A DNA stretch of 64,000 bases, taken from positions 43,130-107,129 of the forward strand of contig JAXLWZ010000013.1 of the NCBI GenBank assembly GCA_046328225.1. Direction: 5' to 3'. Below, in pieces: positions 24,460 to 34,465 of the stretch. A program made the position numbers and the translations under genes. The notes below the pieces were generated by a model. That model saw only the letters and a program-made list of their open reading frames with translations. It made no database searches and was not told the origin of the DNA. Numbering within the stretch: the stretch's first letter is position 1; every line of letters begins with the position of its first letter. Origin of the DNA: Amarobacillus sp046328225. GTDB lineage: Bacteria > Chloroflexota > Dehalococcoidia > Tepidiformales > Tepidiformaceae.

Positions 24460-25218
24460 GTGGACGAACGGCCCGCGGTGACGGTGGCAACGTTAAACCT
24501 GCACGGGATGAAGGCGGGCTGGCGGGAGCGCGCGCCGCTCGTGCTCGCGACCCTGGCCGCGGAGGCGCCCGATGTCGTGCTCCTGCAGGAGGCCGCCCGC
24601 TGGCTGCCCCAGCCCCGCTGGCTGGCGTGGCGGCTGAGCCGCGCGACCGGCCATCACTATCGCGCGCTCACCGTCCCGAAGCGCGGGTGGTGGTGGTTCA
24701 TCGAGGGCCTGGCCGTGCTCACGCGGCTCCCGGTCGTTTCGCACGCGCGGTTCGACCTCCGGGGGAACGAGCGCGTGGCGCAGCGGGTCACCCTCGCGGC
24801 GCCGGGCGGCATCGAGTTCGATGCTTACAACGTGCACCTCGCGCACCGCGGCGATGACGAATCGCTGCGAACGGCCCAGGCCCGCCGGCTCCTCCGCTGG
24901 ATGGCGACCCGAGGGCCAATGCCGGCGGTCGTCGCGGGCGATTTCAACGCGGACCCCTGGTCGGAGACGGTGGCCGCGGTGCGGGAGCGGCTGCGGTCGG
25001 CGCACACGGTCGCGAACGGCGGCGAACCCGCGTTCACGGCGCCTTCGCACGCCGGCCCGGGCGAAGGGCGGACCATCGACTACCTGTTCGTGAATGGCGG
25101 CCTGGCGGTGGAGCGCTGCGCAGTGGCCTTCGCGGGCGTCGATCGCGATGGGCGGCGGGTGTACCCATCGGACCATCTCGGGCTGGTGGCGCGGGTCACT
25201 ATCGCTCCCGCGGAGTAG
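24460..25218 (+). CDS. Endonuclease/exonuclease/phosphatase family protein
   Basis: A 252-residue metal-dependent phosphodiesterase of the EEP superfamily (DNase I / ExoIII fold). Motifs seen: VATLNLHG at the N-terminus, DVVLLQEA (metal Glu), NVHLAHRG (His), AGDFNADPWS (Asp/Asn), TIDYLFVNGG and YPSDHLGLVARV (the terminal Asp-His pair). It starts with GTG at 24460, 6 bases after TAGAAT. No signal peptide or membrane span is visible, so it is probably cytoplasmic. Nucleic acid, inositol phosphate and lipid substrates are all possible. Confidence 0.85.
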   Translation: MDERPAVTVATLNLHGMKAGWRERAPLVLATLAAEAPDVVLLQEAARWLPQPRWLAWRLSRATGHHYRALTVPKRGWWWFIEGLAVLTRLPVVSHARFDLRGNERVAQRVTLAAPGGIEFDAYNVHLAHRGDDESLRTAQARRLLRWMATRGPMPAVVAGDFNADPWSETVAAVRERLRSAHTVANGGEPAFTAPSHAGPGEGRTIDYLFVNGGLAVERCAVAFAGVDRDGRRVYPSDHLGLVARVTIAPAE

Positions 25219-25221
25219 CGT

Positions 25222-25941
25222 TCAGGCGCGCTTGCGGCCCCACGCGACGGCGCCCTTCGCGGTCACCCACAGGGGCAGGAGCACGGCGTTCGCCGCGCGC
25301 GTCGCGTCTTCGAACGAATGCATCCGCGCGAGCAGGTGGAAGCGCACCGATTCGCGGTCGGTGAGCCGGAACAGCGCCATCTCCCAGGGCTCGACCACGA
25401 CATCATCGAAGACGGCGGCCAGGAGCTCGCCCGCGAGTTCGCTGTCGAAGGTCAGCGGCGGCTCCGGGGTGACATACGGCCGCAGCTCGGGGGAGTTGTC
25501 GCGGCTCGGCGCGCAGGTGACGAAGAGGCCCCCGGGGCGAAGGACGCGCGCGGCTTCGCGCATCGGCGCCAGCGGGTCGGCGAAGTGATACAGCGTATAC
25601 AGCGACGCGACGGCGGCGAAGGCGCCATCGGCGAAGGGGACCATCGTCGCATCGGCGCGAACGAGCGCACCCGAGGCATGGCGCAGCTGCGCGGGCGACT
25701 GGTCGAGCCCGACCCATGGCACCCCGCGCGCATCGAGCAGGCGGCCGAGCGTGCCACGGCCGCACCCGAGATCGAGCACCGGCGCGGCGCCCATCGCGGC
25801 CAGGCGGTCGGCGATCTGCGGGTGAACGTCGCGGAACTCGGGCAGCAGGATCGAGCCGCGCACGGCCGCGTCGGCGGGGATGCCGTGGCGGAAGACCGGC
25901 TCGTCGTAATCGAGGGGAACGGGCTGCGGCGCTGGCTGCAT
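25222..25941 (-). CDS. Class I SAM-dependent methyltransferase
   Basis: A 239-residue Rossmann methyltransferase. SAM motif I is VLDLGCGRGTLGRLL, motif II/III covers VGLDQSPAQLRHA and VRADATMVPFADGAFAAV, and motif IV reads REAARVLRPGGLFV. The ATG at 25941 is preferred; a GTG at 25977 is in frame and would add 12 Pro-rich residues. Neither has a strong ribosome site. It lies just downstream of the sortase-like lipoprotein gene on the same strand, which may share its message. Substrate unknown. Confidence 0.8.
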   Translation of the reverse strand: MQPAPQPVPLDYDEPVFRHGIPADAAVRGSILLPEFRDVHPQIADRLAAMGAAPVLDLGCGRGTLGRLLDARGVPWVGLDQSPAQLRHASGALVRADATMVPFADGAFAAVASLYTLYHFADPLAPMREAARVLRPGGLFVTCAPSRDNSPELRPYVTPEPPLTFDSELAGELLAAVFDDVVVEPWEMALFRLTDRESVRFHLLARMHSFEDATRAANAVLLPLWVTAKGAVAWGRKRA

Positions 25942-25981
25942 GGGGGAAGGGTGACAGGCGGGGGGCCGGGCTGTCACGCCC

Positions 25982-26605
25982 TCACGGTTTGCGCGTCGCG
26001 ACCACGACCCAGTAGCTCAGGTCCGCGCCCGTCTGCGCGTCCAGGTCCGCGCTGGTGAGGATGGTCAGCCGCTCTTCGCCCGGTGCGAGCGTGGGAGCGA
26101 TGACCTTCGCCATATCCAGCTGCGCGACCGTGAACTTCGTGAGCGAAACCACGGAATACACGTACCGGCCGCCGCTCTCGGTGGTGATGAAGATCTCGGC
26201 GCCGGCGCGGATGGTGTCCATGCGGCCGCCGAAAGTGCCGTCACGGTTCCCGAGCCAGAACGCATTGCCCGGCTTCCCGACGGGATCGGACGGGGTGTAG
26301 TAGCCGGCTTCTCCCTGCATCACGGGCTCAATCTGGCGATTGGCGGTGAGGCCCTTCGGCACCGCCGGGACGTTCGTGCCGATGGAGGGGATGACCATTC
26401 GCACCGGCTTGCCGGAGGGGACGGGCGAGGCGGTGGGCGTGGGCACGGCGGTTGGCGGTGCGAGCGGGGGCGTGGCCGTCGCCGTGCCGGGCACCTCGGT
26501 GGTCGGCATGGGCGACGGGGTGGCGTTGGAATCGCTGCCGCCGCAGGCCGCGAGCGTGCCGGCCACGGTCAGCGCCACGAGCATGCCGAAGCGGACGGTT
26601 CGCAT
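25982..26605 (-). CDS. Lipoprotein with a degenerate sortase-type domain
   Basis: A 207-residue exported protein. Residues 1-20 form a lipoprotein signal (hydrophobic GMLVALTVAG, lipobox LAAC before GGSDSN), then a Pro/Thr linker to about residue 65, then a sortase-like domain. The domain has VRMVIPSIGTNVPA, GNAFWLGNRDGTFGG and ERLTILTSADLD. In active sortases these last two read GHRD and TLxTC; here the catalytic His is Asn and the catalytic Cys is Ser. Transpeptidation is therefore unlikely. It may be a binding or scaffolding protein. ATG 26605 is set by the signal peptide and by TAGGAT 7 bases upstream. Confidence 0.75.
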   Translation of the reverse strand: MRTVRFGMLVALTVAGTLAACGGSDSNATPSPMPTTEVPGTATATPPLAPPTAVPTPTASPVPSGKPVRMVIPSIGTNVPAVPKGLTANRQIEPVMQGEAGYYTPSDPVGKPGNAFWLGNRDGTFGGRMDTIRAGAEIFITTESGGRYVYSVVSLTKFTVAQLDMAKVIAPTLAPGEERLTILTSADLDAQTGADLSYWVVVATRKP

Positions 26606-26612
26606 GCGAGGC

Positions 26613-26618
26613 ATCCTA
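26613..26618 (-). promoter_or_regulatory. -10-like hexamer of the sortase-like lipoprotein gene
   Basis: TAGGAT on the minus strand, 7 bases before the ATG. It overlaps an upstream in-frame ATG, which makes that upstream codon an unlikely start. Confidence 0.42.
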
Positions 26619-26732
26619 CGCCGGGGTGGCGCTGCGCCAAACGGGAGTGCCCGGCGGTTTTGCCCGCTGCCGGGGCGTGCGCTACAGTTAGCGTTCGACT
26701 GCTCAAAACGAACCCGGGTTGGATAGAGACAC

Positions 26733-26999
26733 ATGGCGAACAAGAAGTCCGCGCTGAAGCGGTGGCACCAGTCCCTCAAGGAGCGCGACCGCAACCGGTC
26801 CCGGCGCTCGGCGATGCGTTCGGCGACGCGCAAGCTCCGCGAAACCGCGGCCGAAGGCAACACCGAAGCGACGAAGGAAGCGCTCAGCGCGGCCTACTCC
26901 TCGCTCGACCGCGCGGCCAAGATGGGCGCCATTCACACCGGCAAGGCCGACCGCCTGAAGCGCCGCCTCGCTGCCCTCGTGGCGAAGAGCGCCGGCTAA
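26733..26999 (+). CDS. rpsT: 30S ribosomal protein S20
   Basis: An 88-residue, very basic, all-helical protein with the S20 pattern: ANKKSALKRWHQSLKERDRNRSRRS, then KLRETAAEGNTEATKEAL and SLDRAAKMGAIHTGKADRLKRRL. S20 binds 16S rRNA early in small-subunit assembly. A TACAGT about 45 bases before the start gives a short leader. A terminator follows directly, so the gene is monocistronic. Confidence 0.96.
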   Translation: MANKKSALKRWHQSLKERDRNRSRRSAMRSATRKLRETAAEGNTEATKEALSAAYSSLDRAAKMGAIHTGKADRLKRRLAALVAKSAG

Positions 27000-27022
27000 A
27001 GGGACAGCCCGGGAGCATCGTG

Positions 27023-27050
27023 ACGCCCGCCCAATGTGGCGGGCGTTTTG
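27023..27050 (+). terminator. Intrinsic terminator of rpsT
   Basis: Nine-base-pair stem ACGCCCGCC / GGCGGGCGT around CAATGT, followed by TTTTG, 23 bases after the rpsT stop. Confidence 0.85.
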
Positions 27051-27094
27051 GTGCCCGGCGATTTTCCCGGCGGCGGGCTTGCTGCTACGCTGGG

Positions 27095-27180
27095 GTTCAG
27101 CGTCAAGAGGGCGCAGGGCGAGCTTTGCCCGGGTGCCCGGCAACCTGGTTATGCCTCCAAGGTGCCAAGAGGACGCGGCT
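27095..27180 (+). promoter_or_regulatory. SAM riboswitch aptamer (SAM-I/S-box type) upstream of metK
   Basis: Outer P1 pairs GCGTC (27100-27104) with GACGC (27172-27176). Conserved S-box pieces are in order: TCAAGAG, AGGG...GCCC, CCCGGCAACC, and AGGTGCCAA. Location directly before SAM synthetase fits a SAM-off switch. A TACGCT at 27086-27091 is a likely -10. The peripheral helices are short, so a SAM-IV or SAM-I/IV variant cannot be excluded. Confidence 0.8.
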
Positions 27181-27219
27181 CGCGGGAGACGAGCAACAAA
27201 AGGCGGGCGCCGGCGGCCC

Positions 27220-27238
27220 GCCCCTCCAGCCGAGGGGC
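27220..27238 (+). terminator. First candidate expression-platform hairpin (metK leader)
   Basis: GCCCCTC / GAGGGGC around CAGCC, followed by TTCCGTTCC. Its arms are nearly the same as those of the hairpin at 27263, so each left arm could pair with either right arm. Confidence 0.5.
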
Positions 27239-27262
27239 TTCCGTTCCGATGAACGTGCAAGC

Positions 27263-27290
27263 AGCCCCTCCGCATGCGAGGGGCTTTCCG
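27263..27290 (+). terminator. Second candidate expression-platform terminator (metK leader)
   Basis: AGCCCCTC / GAGGGGCT around CGCATGC, followed by TTTCCGTTGTT. It lies between the SAM aptamer and metK and is the more likely attenuator when SAM is bound. Confidence 0.6.
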
Positions 27291-27336
27291 TTGTTCGAGC
27301 CCGCTGACGACGGTTTGGAAAGGGATAGCGCTGCAC

Positions 27337-28533
<1,197 letters not shown>

Positions 28534-28543
28534 CGGGGGAGCG

Positions 28544-29548
28544 ATGGACGCGATCGTGCTGGTCGGGGGGCAAGGGACGCGGCTTCGGCCGTTGACCGCG
28601 CGGCGCCACAAGAGCCTCGTGCCCGTGCTCAACCGCCCCGCGATCGCGTACCTGTTCGATTGGCTGGCCGAATCGGGCATCGAGCGCGTGGTGCTCGCGC
28701 TCGGGCAGAACAACGACGACCTGGCCGATGCCTACCCCGAAGGCACGTACGGCCGCATGGCCCTGCGCATCGTCAAGGAGCGCGAACGGCTCGAATCCGG
28801 CGGCGCGATTCGCTTCGCCGTTCAGCAGGCGGGCATCGAAGGGCGCTTCGCGGTGCTCAACGGCGACGTCTTCGTCGAGTTCGGCTTCCGCGAAATGCTG
28901 GCCGAGCACGAACGCACGGGGGCACGCCTGAGCCAGTACCTCTACCCCGTCGCGGAGCCCTGGCGGTACGGCGTCGCCGTCGTCGACGACCGGAGCATGA
29001 TCACGGGCTTCGTCGAAAAGCCGCCCATGGGCGAAGAGCCAGGGAACCTGGTGAATGCCGGCGTCTGGATCTTCGAACCCGAGCTCGTGGGGCAGATCCC
29101 CCCGGGAGCGGTCCGTGTCGAAGAGACGCTGTTCCCGTCTCTCGTCGCGCGGCGGCAGCCCGTGCTCGGGTACACAGCCGAGGGCATCTGGGCCGACATC
29201 GGCACGCCCCAGTCGTACCTGGCGCTCAACCAGGCGCTGCTGGCGCGGGCGAAGGCGAACGCGGTCGCGCCGGGCGCGACGATCGCGGACGGCGCGCGCA
29301 TCGAGGGTTCGAGCATCGGCGAGGGGTCCGTTGTCGGCACCGCCACCATCTCGCGTTCGGTGCTGTGGGAGCGCGTGCGCGTGGGCGACGGGGCATCGGT
29401 GGCGGAGAGCGTGCTCGCCGATGGCGTCGTCGTCGGCGAAGGCGCGCACGTACGCGGCGTGGTGGCCGGCCCCGGCGCCGTCATCGCCGCGGGTGTGACC
29501 GTCCCACCCGGGACGGTCATCGACAGGGACGGGCGCTATGATGGATGA
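28544..29548 (+). CDS. Sugar-1-phosphate nucleotidyltransferase with left-handed beta-helix (GDP-mannose pyrophosphorylase-like)
   Basis: A 334-residue nucleotidyltransferase. The N-terminal domain has DAIVLVGGQGTRLRPLTARR and FVEKPPMGEEPGNLVNAGVW; the C-terminal third (about 245-330) is a hexapeptide-repeat beta-helix (GATIADGARIEGSSIGEGSV type). Such enzymes make NDP-sugars, and mannose-1-phosphate guanylyltransferase is the best guess because the next two genes supply mannose phosphates; glucose-1-phosphate substrates remain possible. ATG 28544 follows GGGGGAG, 10 bases after metK. Its stop overlaps the next start (ATGA). Confidence 0.85.
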   Translation: MDAIVLVGGQGTRLRPLTARRHKSLVPVLNRPAIAYLFDWLAESGIERVVLALGQNNDDLADAYPEGTYGRMALRIVKERERLESGGAIRFAVQQAGIEGRFAVLNGDVFVEFGFREMLAEHERTGARLSQYLYPVAEPWRYGVAVVDDRSMITGFVEKPPMGEEPGNLVNAGVWIFEPELVGQIPPGAVRVEETLFPSLVARRQPVLGYTAEGIWADIGTPQSYLALNQALLARAKANAVAPGATIADGARIEGSSIGEGSVVGTATISRSVLWERVRVGDGASVAESVLADGVVVGEGAHVRGVVAGPGAVIAAGVTVPPGTVIDRDGRYDG

Positions 29549-30975
29549 CGATGACTGAGAACCCCGTCCACTTCGGAACCGATGGCTGGCGAGCGATCAT
29601 CGCCGACACGTTCACCTTCGAGAATGTCCGGGCGTGCGCGCAGGCCGTGGCCGCCCACTTCGCCGAGACCTACGGGCTGGAGAAGCCCGTGGTGGTGGGC
29701 TACGACACGCGGTTCCTTTCGGACCAGTTCGCCCGCGACGTGGCGCGCGTGCTGGCGGGGAACGGTTTCCAGGTCCAGCTCGCGACGCGCCCCGCGCCGA
29801 CGCCCGCGCTCAGCTGGCGAATCATCGAAGTGGGGGCCGCCGGCGGCGTGGTCGTGACGAGCAGCCACAACCCCTACCACTGGAACGGGATCAAGGTGAA
29901 GCCGCACTACGGCGGCAGCGCCAGCCCCGAGATCGTGGCCGACATCGAAAACCGTGTGCCCGCCTTCCTCGCCGACCCGGGAAGCATCCGCCAGGCGCCC
30001 GCGAACGCCGCCACCATCTCCAGCTTCGACCCCGTGCCCGGCTACCTGGACGCGCTCCGGCGGCAGGTCGATGTCGAACGGATCAAGGCGGCCGGGCTGC
30101 GCGTGGGGCTGGACCCGATGTACGGCGCCGGTGCTGGCCTCCTTGCCGAGCTGCTCGCGGGCGGCCGCACGACCGTCACCGAGATCCACGCGGAGCGGAA
30201 CCCCGCCTTCCCCGGCATCCGCGCGCCCGAGCCGATCGAGTCCAACCTGGGCGAATTCATGGCGATGATGGCGGGCGGCGGCTTCGATGTCGGCATCGCC
30301 AACGACGGCGACGCCGACCGCGTGGGCCTCGTCGATGAGCGCGGCGGCTACGTCGACCAGCTGCGAACCTTCGCCCTGCTCGTGAATTACATGCTCGGCA
30401 ACCGCGGCCTGCGAGGCGCGATCGTGAAGTCGGTGACGACTTCGAACATGGCCACCCTGCTCGCGCGGCACTACGGCGTGCCCAGCTTCGAGACGCCGGT
30501 CGGTTTCAAGCACATCGGACCGCTAATGATGCGCGAGGATGCGCTCATCGGCGGCGAGGAGAGCGGCGGCTACGGCTTCCGCGGCCACCTCCCGGAGCGC
30601 GACGGCATCCTCGCCGGGCTCTTCCTGCTCGACTACGTGGCGGCGACCGGCAAACGGCCTTCGCAGCTGCTGGAAGAGATGTTCGCGATCACCGGCGCGC
30701 ACTTCTACGAGCGGCTCGACTTCGACCTGGAGCCGGGCACGAATGCGGCCGTGAAGGCGCGGCTCGATGCCGCCGCGCCCACCGAAATCGCCGGGCGCGC
30801 CATCATCTCCAGCGACCGAACGGACGGCTGGCGGTTCTTCATCCCCGAGGGGTGGCTGCTTCTGCGCCTTTCGGGCACGGAGCCGCTCCTGCGCATCTAC
30901 ACGGAAGTGACCGACGAATCACTTGTGAAGCCTGTACTTGAGGCGGGGAAAGCCATCGCGGGCGTGGCCCGGTGA
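29545..30975 (+). CDS. Phosphoglucomutase/phosphomannomutase family protein
   Basis: A 476-residue alpha-D-phosphohexomutase. Four family landmarks appear in order: substrate entry FGTDGWRAIIADTFT, the phosphoserine loop VVVTSSHNPYHWNG, the metal loop DGDADRVG, and the phosphate-binding RLSGTEPLLRIY near the end. It interconverts hexose 6- and 1-phosphates. The ATG overlaps the preceding stop; an in-frame ATG two codons on is equally possible. In this operon it most likely makes mannose-1-phosphate, but glucose or glucosamine use cannot be ruled out. Confidence 0.9.
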   Translation: MTMTENPVHFGTDGWRAIIADTFTFENVRACAQAVAAHFAETYGLEKPVVVGYDTRFLSDQFARDVARVLAGNGFQVQLATRPAPTPALSWRIIEVGAAGGVVVTSSHNPYHWNGIKVKPHYGGSASPEIVADIENRVPAFLADPGSIRQAPANAATISSFDPVPGYLDALRRQVDVERIKAAGLRVGLDPMYGAGAGLLAELLAGGRTTVTEIHAERNPAFPGIRAPEPIESNLGEFMAMMAGGGFDVGIANDGDADRVGLVDERGGYVDQLRTFALLVNYMLGNRGLRGAIVKSVTTSNMATLLARHYGVPSFETPVGFKHIGPLMMREDALIGGEESGGYGFRGHLPERDGILAGLFLLDYVAATGKRPSQLLEEMFAITGAHFYERLDFDLEPGTNAAVKARLDAAAPTEIAGRAIISSDRTDGWRFFIPEGWLLLRLSGTEPLLRIYTEVTDESLVKPVLEAGKAIAGVAR

Positions 30976-32045
30976 CGAACCTCGACGACCCATCGCTGCT
31001 GGAGCTCGACGCCTCGGGGATGCTGCGCCACATCAGTGACGCCGGCCCCGAGCTCGTGCGCGCGTGGGAACGCTGCGAGGACCTCGTGCTGCCCGCCGGC
31101 GCCGAGGACGCGACGAGCGTCGTGCTCGCCGGCGTGGGTGGTTCGGCGACGGCGGCGGACTACTTCGCCGCCATCTGCGCGCCCTACTCCGAGGTGCCCG
31201 TCTCGGTCGTCCGCGGCTACAACCTGCCGAACCATGTGAACGACCGCACGCTCGTGGTGGTACTTTCGTACAGCGGGAACACGGACGAGACGCTCTCCTG
31301 CTACGACGATGCCTGGAAGCGGGGGGCGAAGCTGCTCGCGCTCACGCGCGGGGGGCGGCTACGCAAGCGCGCGGGCGAGGACGGCACGGCCTGGCACGAA
31401 GTCTCGTACGAATCGCCACCGCGCGCGGCGACGGTGCACAGCCTCGCGCCGTTGCTGCGCATGGGCCACCGCCTCGGCCTCTGCAACGTGGATACGCGAG
31501 CGATCCGCAAGGCGGCGAAACTGCACGCCCGGCTGGTGGAGGATATCGAGCCATCGATGCCCTACCCCCGCAACGGCGCGAAGCAGATCGCGGCCGGGCT
31601 GCAGGGGCGCCTGCCCTTCATCTTCGGCGCCGAGCACCTTTCGCCGGCGGCCACGCGCTTCCGCAACCAGCTCGCGGAGAACGGCAAGGCGTTCGGCGCC
31701 GCCGAGAGCCTGCCCGAGGCCAACCACAACCTCATCGTCGGCCTGGAGACGGCGCGCCACCTGAGCCACGTGCTCGCGGCCGTGCAGGTCGAATCGCGAT
31801 CGCTGAATTCGACGCCCGTGCTGAAGCGCTTCGATGTCACGGCGGAGATGCTCAAGGAGTGCGGCGTGCCCGTCTTCCGCATCGACCTCGGCGGCGCGAC
31901 GGTGCTCGAGCAGCTCCTGCAGGCGACCGCGTGGGGCGACTTCGTGTCGTACTACGTCGCCCTGCTGCACGGCGTGGACCCGACGCCGATCCCCCAGATC
32001 GAACGAGCGCGCGCGGCGATCGCGACGCCGCTCCAGGTCGTCTAG
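30972..32045 (+). CDS. Bifunctional phosphoglucose/phosphomannose isomerase
   Basis: A 357-residue protein with tandem SIS folds. VVLAGVGGSATAADYFAA and VVVLSYSGNTDETLSCYDDA are the sugar-phosphate-binding segments of the archaeal/bacterial PGI/PMI family; LPEANHNLIVG includes the catalytic Glu region. It would interconvert fructose-6-phosphate with glucose-6- and mannose-6-phosphate. The GTG start overlaps the mutase stop (GTGA). With the two upstream genes it forms a route from fructose-6-phosphate to an NDP-mannose-type donor. Confidence 0.88.
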   Translation: MTNLDDPSLLELDASGMLRHISDAGPELVRAWERCEDLVLPAGAEDATSVVLAGVGGSATAADYFAAICAPYSEVPVSVVRGYNLPNHVNDRTLVVVLSYSGNTDETLSCYDDAWKRGAKLLALTRGGRLRKRAGEDGTAWHEVSYESPPRAATVHSLAPLLRMGHRLGLCNVDTRAIRKAAKLHARLVEDIEPSMPYPRNGAKQIAAGLQGRLPFIFGAEHLSPAATRFRNQLAENGKAFGAAESLPEANHNLIVGLETARHLSHVLAAVQVESRSLNSTPVLKRFDVTAEMLKECGVPVFRIDLGGATVLEQLLQATAWGDFVSYYVALLHGVDPTPIPQIERARAAIATPLQVV

Positions 32046-32809
32046 CGGCGGGCCGGCCGCATCCGCCCCAGCGACTGCTTGAGCGCGAATGCGACGCCGA
32101 GGCCGCCGGCGCACACCAGCGCGCCGGCCACGGCATCGACGATGAAGTGGTTCCCGGTGAGCACGACCGAGAAGAACATCAGGATCGGCCAGAGGATGCC
32201 GAGGGTGCGCATCACGGGGTGACGCGTCACGACCGCGACGGCGCCGCCGAGCAGCAGCGACCAGCCGAAATGCAGGCTGGGGATAGCCGCGTACTGGTTC
32301 ACGAAGGCGCCGACTTCCTGCGCGTTGTAGCTCACGCGGTCGTGCACGGCCATGGTGTCGATGAAGCCTTCGAGCGGGAAGAGGCGCGGCGGCGCGACGG
32401 GGTACGTCGCGTAAATCACCACGGCGATGGCGCCCGAGGCGAGGAATGCGTTGCGCATGAGCGTGTACGTCGGCCGGTGCCAGATGAAGAGCCACACGGC
32501 GAAGGCGATGACGACGGGCATGTGACCCCAGAAATAGACCCCGTTCATCGCCTTGATGAGGGCGTAGTGGTCCAGGATCCAGCCCTGCATGGCGAGCTCG
32601 TGGTACAGCCCCAGGTGCTTTTCGAAGGCGATGACATCGCGGCCGTTGGCGAAGGCGGTGACGGCGCGGCCATCGACGGAGGCGCGCACGAGGAAGTACA
32701 CGAGGAACGCGCCCGCGACCATCACCGCTTCGTGGAGGCCGACGCGGTGGGTGGCTCGCCATGCGCGGAAGGCGTGAATGCGCAGGTCGCGCGTCTGGGT
32801 GATTGCCAT
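32042..32809 (-). CDS. PAP2-family membrane phosphatase/transferase (Aur1/Ipt1-like)
   Basis: A 255-residue protein with about six membrane spans. The split PAP2 motif reads YPVAPPRLFP, then YAAIPSLHFGWSLL (PSLHxxW) and LTGNHFIVDAVAGA (GNHxxxD), as in the inositol-phosphorylceramide synthase-like branch. The His and Asp residues form the phospho-transfer site, facing the outer side of the membrane. A role in lipid head-group or lipid-linked sugar metabolism fits the neighbouring sugar-nucleotide operon with which it converges (4-base overlap). Substrate unknown. Confidence 0.85.
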   Translation of the reverse strand: MAITQTRDLRIHAFRAWRATHRVGLHEAVMVAGAFLVYFLVRASVDGRAVTAFANGRDVIAFEKHLGLYHELAMQGWILDHYALIKAMNGVYFWGHMPVVIAFAVWLFIWHRPTYTLMRNAFLASGAIAVVIYATYPVAPPRLFPLEGFIDTMAVHDRVSYNAQEVGAFVNQYAAIPSLHFGWSLLLGGAVAVVTRHPVMRTLGILWPILMFFSVVLTGNHFIVDAVAGALVCAGGLGVAFALKQSLGRMRPARR

Positions 32810-32907
32810 GGAGAGACGGCCGCGGCGGCATGGCTATGCCCGGTTCGGGGGCGCCGCTACACTCGCCTCAAAACGGTACCATCGCCGGACACGAGGTCAC
32901 AACACGC

Positions 32908-34410
32908 ATGCGGATCGCCACTTCCACTGGAGACATCGCCCGATCGGACGCGGATGTCATCGTCGTCAATCTCTTCGAAGGGGTGACCGTGCCCGGGGGC
33001 GCGACGGGCGCCGTGGACGCGGCGCTCGGCGGGGCGATTCGCCGCCTCATCGAGCTGGGCGACCTCCGCGGCAAGGCGGGCGAGCTGACGCTCATCCACA
33101 CCCACGGGCAGATCCCGGCGCCGCGCGTGCTGGTCGCGGGCCTCGGCAAGCAGGCCGACTTCGACATCGATGCGATTCGCAACCTGAGCGCGAACGTCGT
33201 CCGCTATCTACGGCGCCCGGGCATCGGACGGGTGGCCACGATTGTCCACGGTGCGGGCATCGGCGGGCTGGACCTCGGGGCGTGCGCGCAGGCCGTCGCG
33301 GAGGGCGCCATCCTCGGCAGCTACCGCTTCCTCAAGCACCGCTCTTCCACGCCCGACGAACGGAACGAGATCGCGACGCTGGAGATCGTCGAGCACGATG
33401 CCGGGCGGGCGGCGGCGGTCGAGGCCGCGGCACGCCGGGGCGACCTCCTCGGCGTGGCCACGAACGCCGCGCGCGACATGGCGAATGAGCCTTCGAACCA
33501 CCTCACGCCCACGATGCTGGCCGAGCGCGCGCAGATGATGGTGGCGGCGACGCCTTCGCTCAGCATCCAGGTGCTGGAGCGCGCCGAGATGGAGGCGAAG
33601 GGCATGGGGTCGATGCTCTCCGTGGCGAAGGGGAGCGCGCAGCCGCCGAAGATGATCCGCATCGAATACCGCGGCAAAGGCGGCGAAGGGTTCGACCTCG
33701 CCATCGTGGGCAAGGGCATCACCTTCGATACCGGCGGCATCAGCATCAAGCCGGCCGGGAACATGGACGCGATGAAGGCGGACATGACCGGCGCGGCGAC
33801 CGTGATCGCGGCGATGCAGGCGATTGCCGCCCTCGCCCCGAAGGTCGACGTCGTCGCTATCGCCCCCTGCACCGAAAACATGCCCGGCGGCAACGCGACC
33901 AAGCCCGGCGACGTCGTGACGGCGATGAACGGCACCACCATCGAGATCCTGAACACGGACGCGGAGGGCCGGCTCGTGCTCGCCGACGGGCTCTGCTGGG
34001 CGGTCGAACTGGGAGCGCGCAGGCTCGTCGATGTGGCCACGCTCACGGGCGCGGCGACGACCAGCTTCGGCGACGTCTGCTACGGCATCATGACGAACGA
34101 CGAGGGCCTGGCGGGCGCGCTGGAGACGGCGGCGGCCGCCAGCGGCGAGAAGACCTGGCGCCTGCCGATGTTCAAGGAGTACGACGACTACGTGAAGAGC
34201 GACGTCGCGGACATCAAGAACGCGGGCACGCGCGGCGCGGGCACGATCGTAGGCGCGAAGTTCCTCGAGCGCTTCGTGGGCAAGACGCCATGGGTCCACC
34301 TCGATATCGCGAACGTGGACATGATGGACAAGGACAAGGGGTGGGTGAGCAAGGGCGCGAGCGGCTACAGCGTGCGCACGCTCATCAACCTCGCGCTGGG
34401 GCTCGAATAA
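32908..34410 (+). CDS. pepA: Leucyl (cytosol) aminopeptidase, M17 family
   Basis: A 500-residue M17 aminopeptidase. The C-terminal catalytic domain has VGKGITFDTGGISIKPAGNMDAMKADM-type metal and Lys residues and the signature NTDAEGRLVLADGL. It removes N-terminal residues from peptides as a two-metal hexamer, and some PepA proteins also bind DNA. ATG 32908 is chosen because the N-terminal domain begins MRIATSTGD and a GAGGT lies about 12 bases upstream; TACACT farther up is a likely -10. The open frame extends upstream without homology. A hairpin follows the stop. Confidence 0.93.
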   Translation: MRIATSTGDIARSDADVIVVNLFEGVTVPGGATGAVDAALGGAIRRLIELGDLRGKAGELTLIHTHGQIPAPRVLVAGLGKQADFDIDAIRNLSANVVRYLRRPGIGRVATIVHGAGIGGLDLGACAQAVAEGAILGSYRFLKHRSSTPDERNEIATLEIVEHDAGRAAAVEAAARRGDLLGVATNAARDMANEPSNHLTPTMLAERAQMMVAATPSLSIQVLERAEMEAKGMGSMLSVAKGSAQPPKMIRIEYRGKGGEGFDLAIVGKGITFDTGGISIKPAGNMDAMKADMTGAATVIAAMQAIAALAPKVDVVAIAPCTENMPGGNATKPGDVVTAMNGTTIEILNTDAEGRLVLADGLCWAVELGARRLVDVATLTGAATTSFGDVCYGIMTNDEGLAGALETAAAASGEKTWRLPMFKEYDDYVKSDVADIKNAGTRGAGTIVGAKFLERFVGKTPWVHLDIANVDMMDKDKGWVSKGASGYSVRTLINLALGLE

Positions 34411-34426
34411 GGACAGGAAGACGGGC

Positions 34427-34448
34427 GCCGGGGGAGAACACCCCCGGC
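34427..34448. terminator. Hairpin between convergent pepA and acetyltransferase genes
   Basis: Eight-base-pair stem GCCGGGGG / CCCCCGGC around AGAACA, 17 bases after the pepA stop. There is no long T-run, so it may be a weak terminator or an mRNA-end stabiliser. Confidence 0.6.
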
Positions 34449-34465
34449 CTCGGTCTCAAGAGGTC

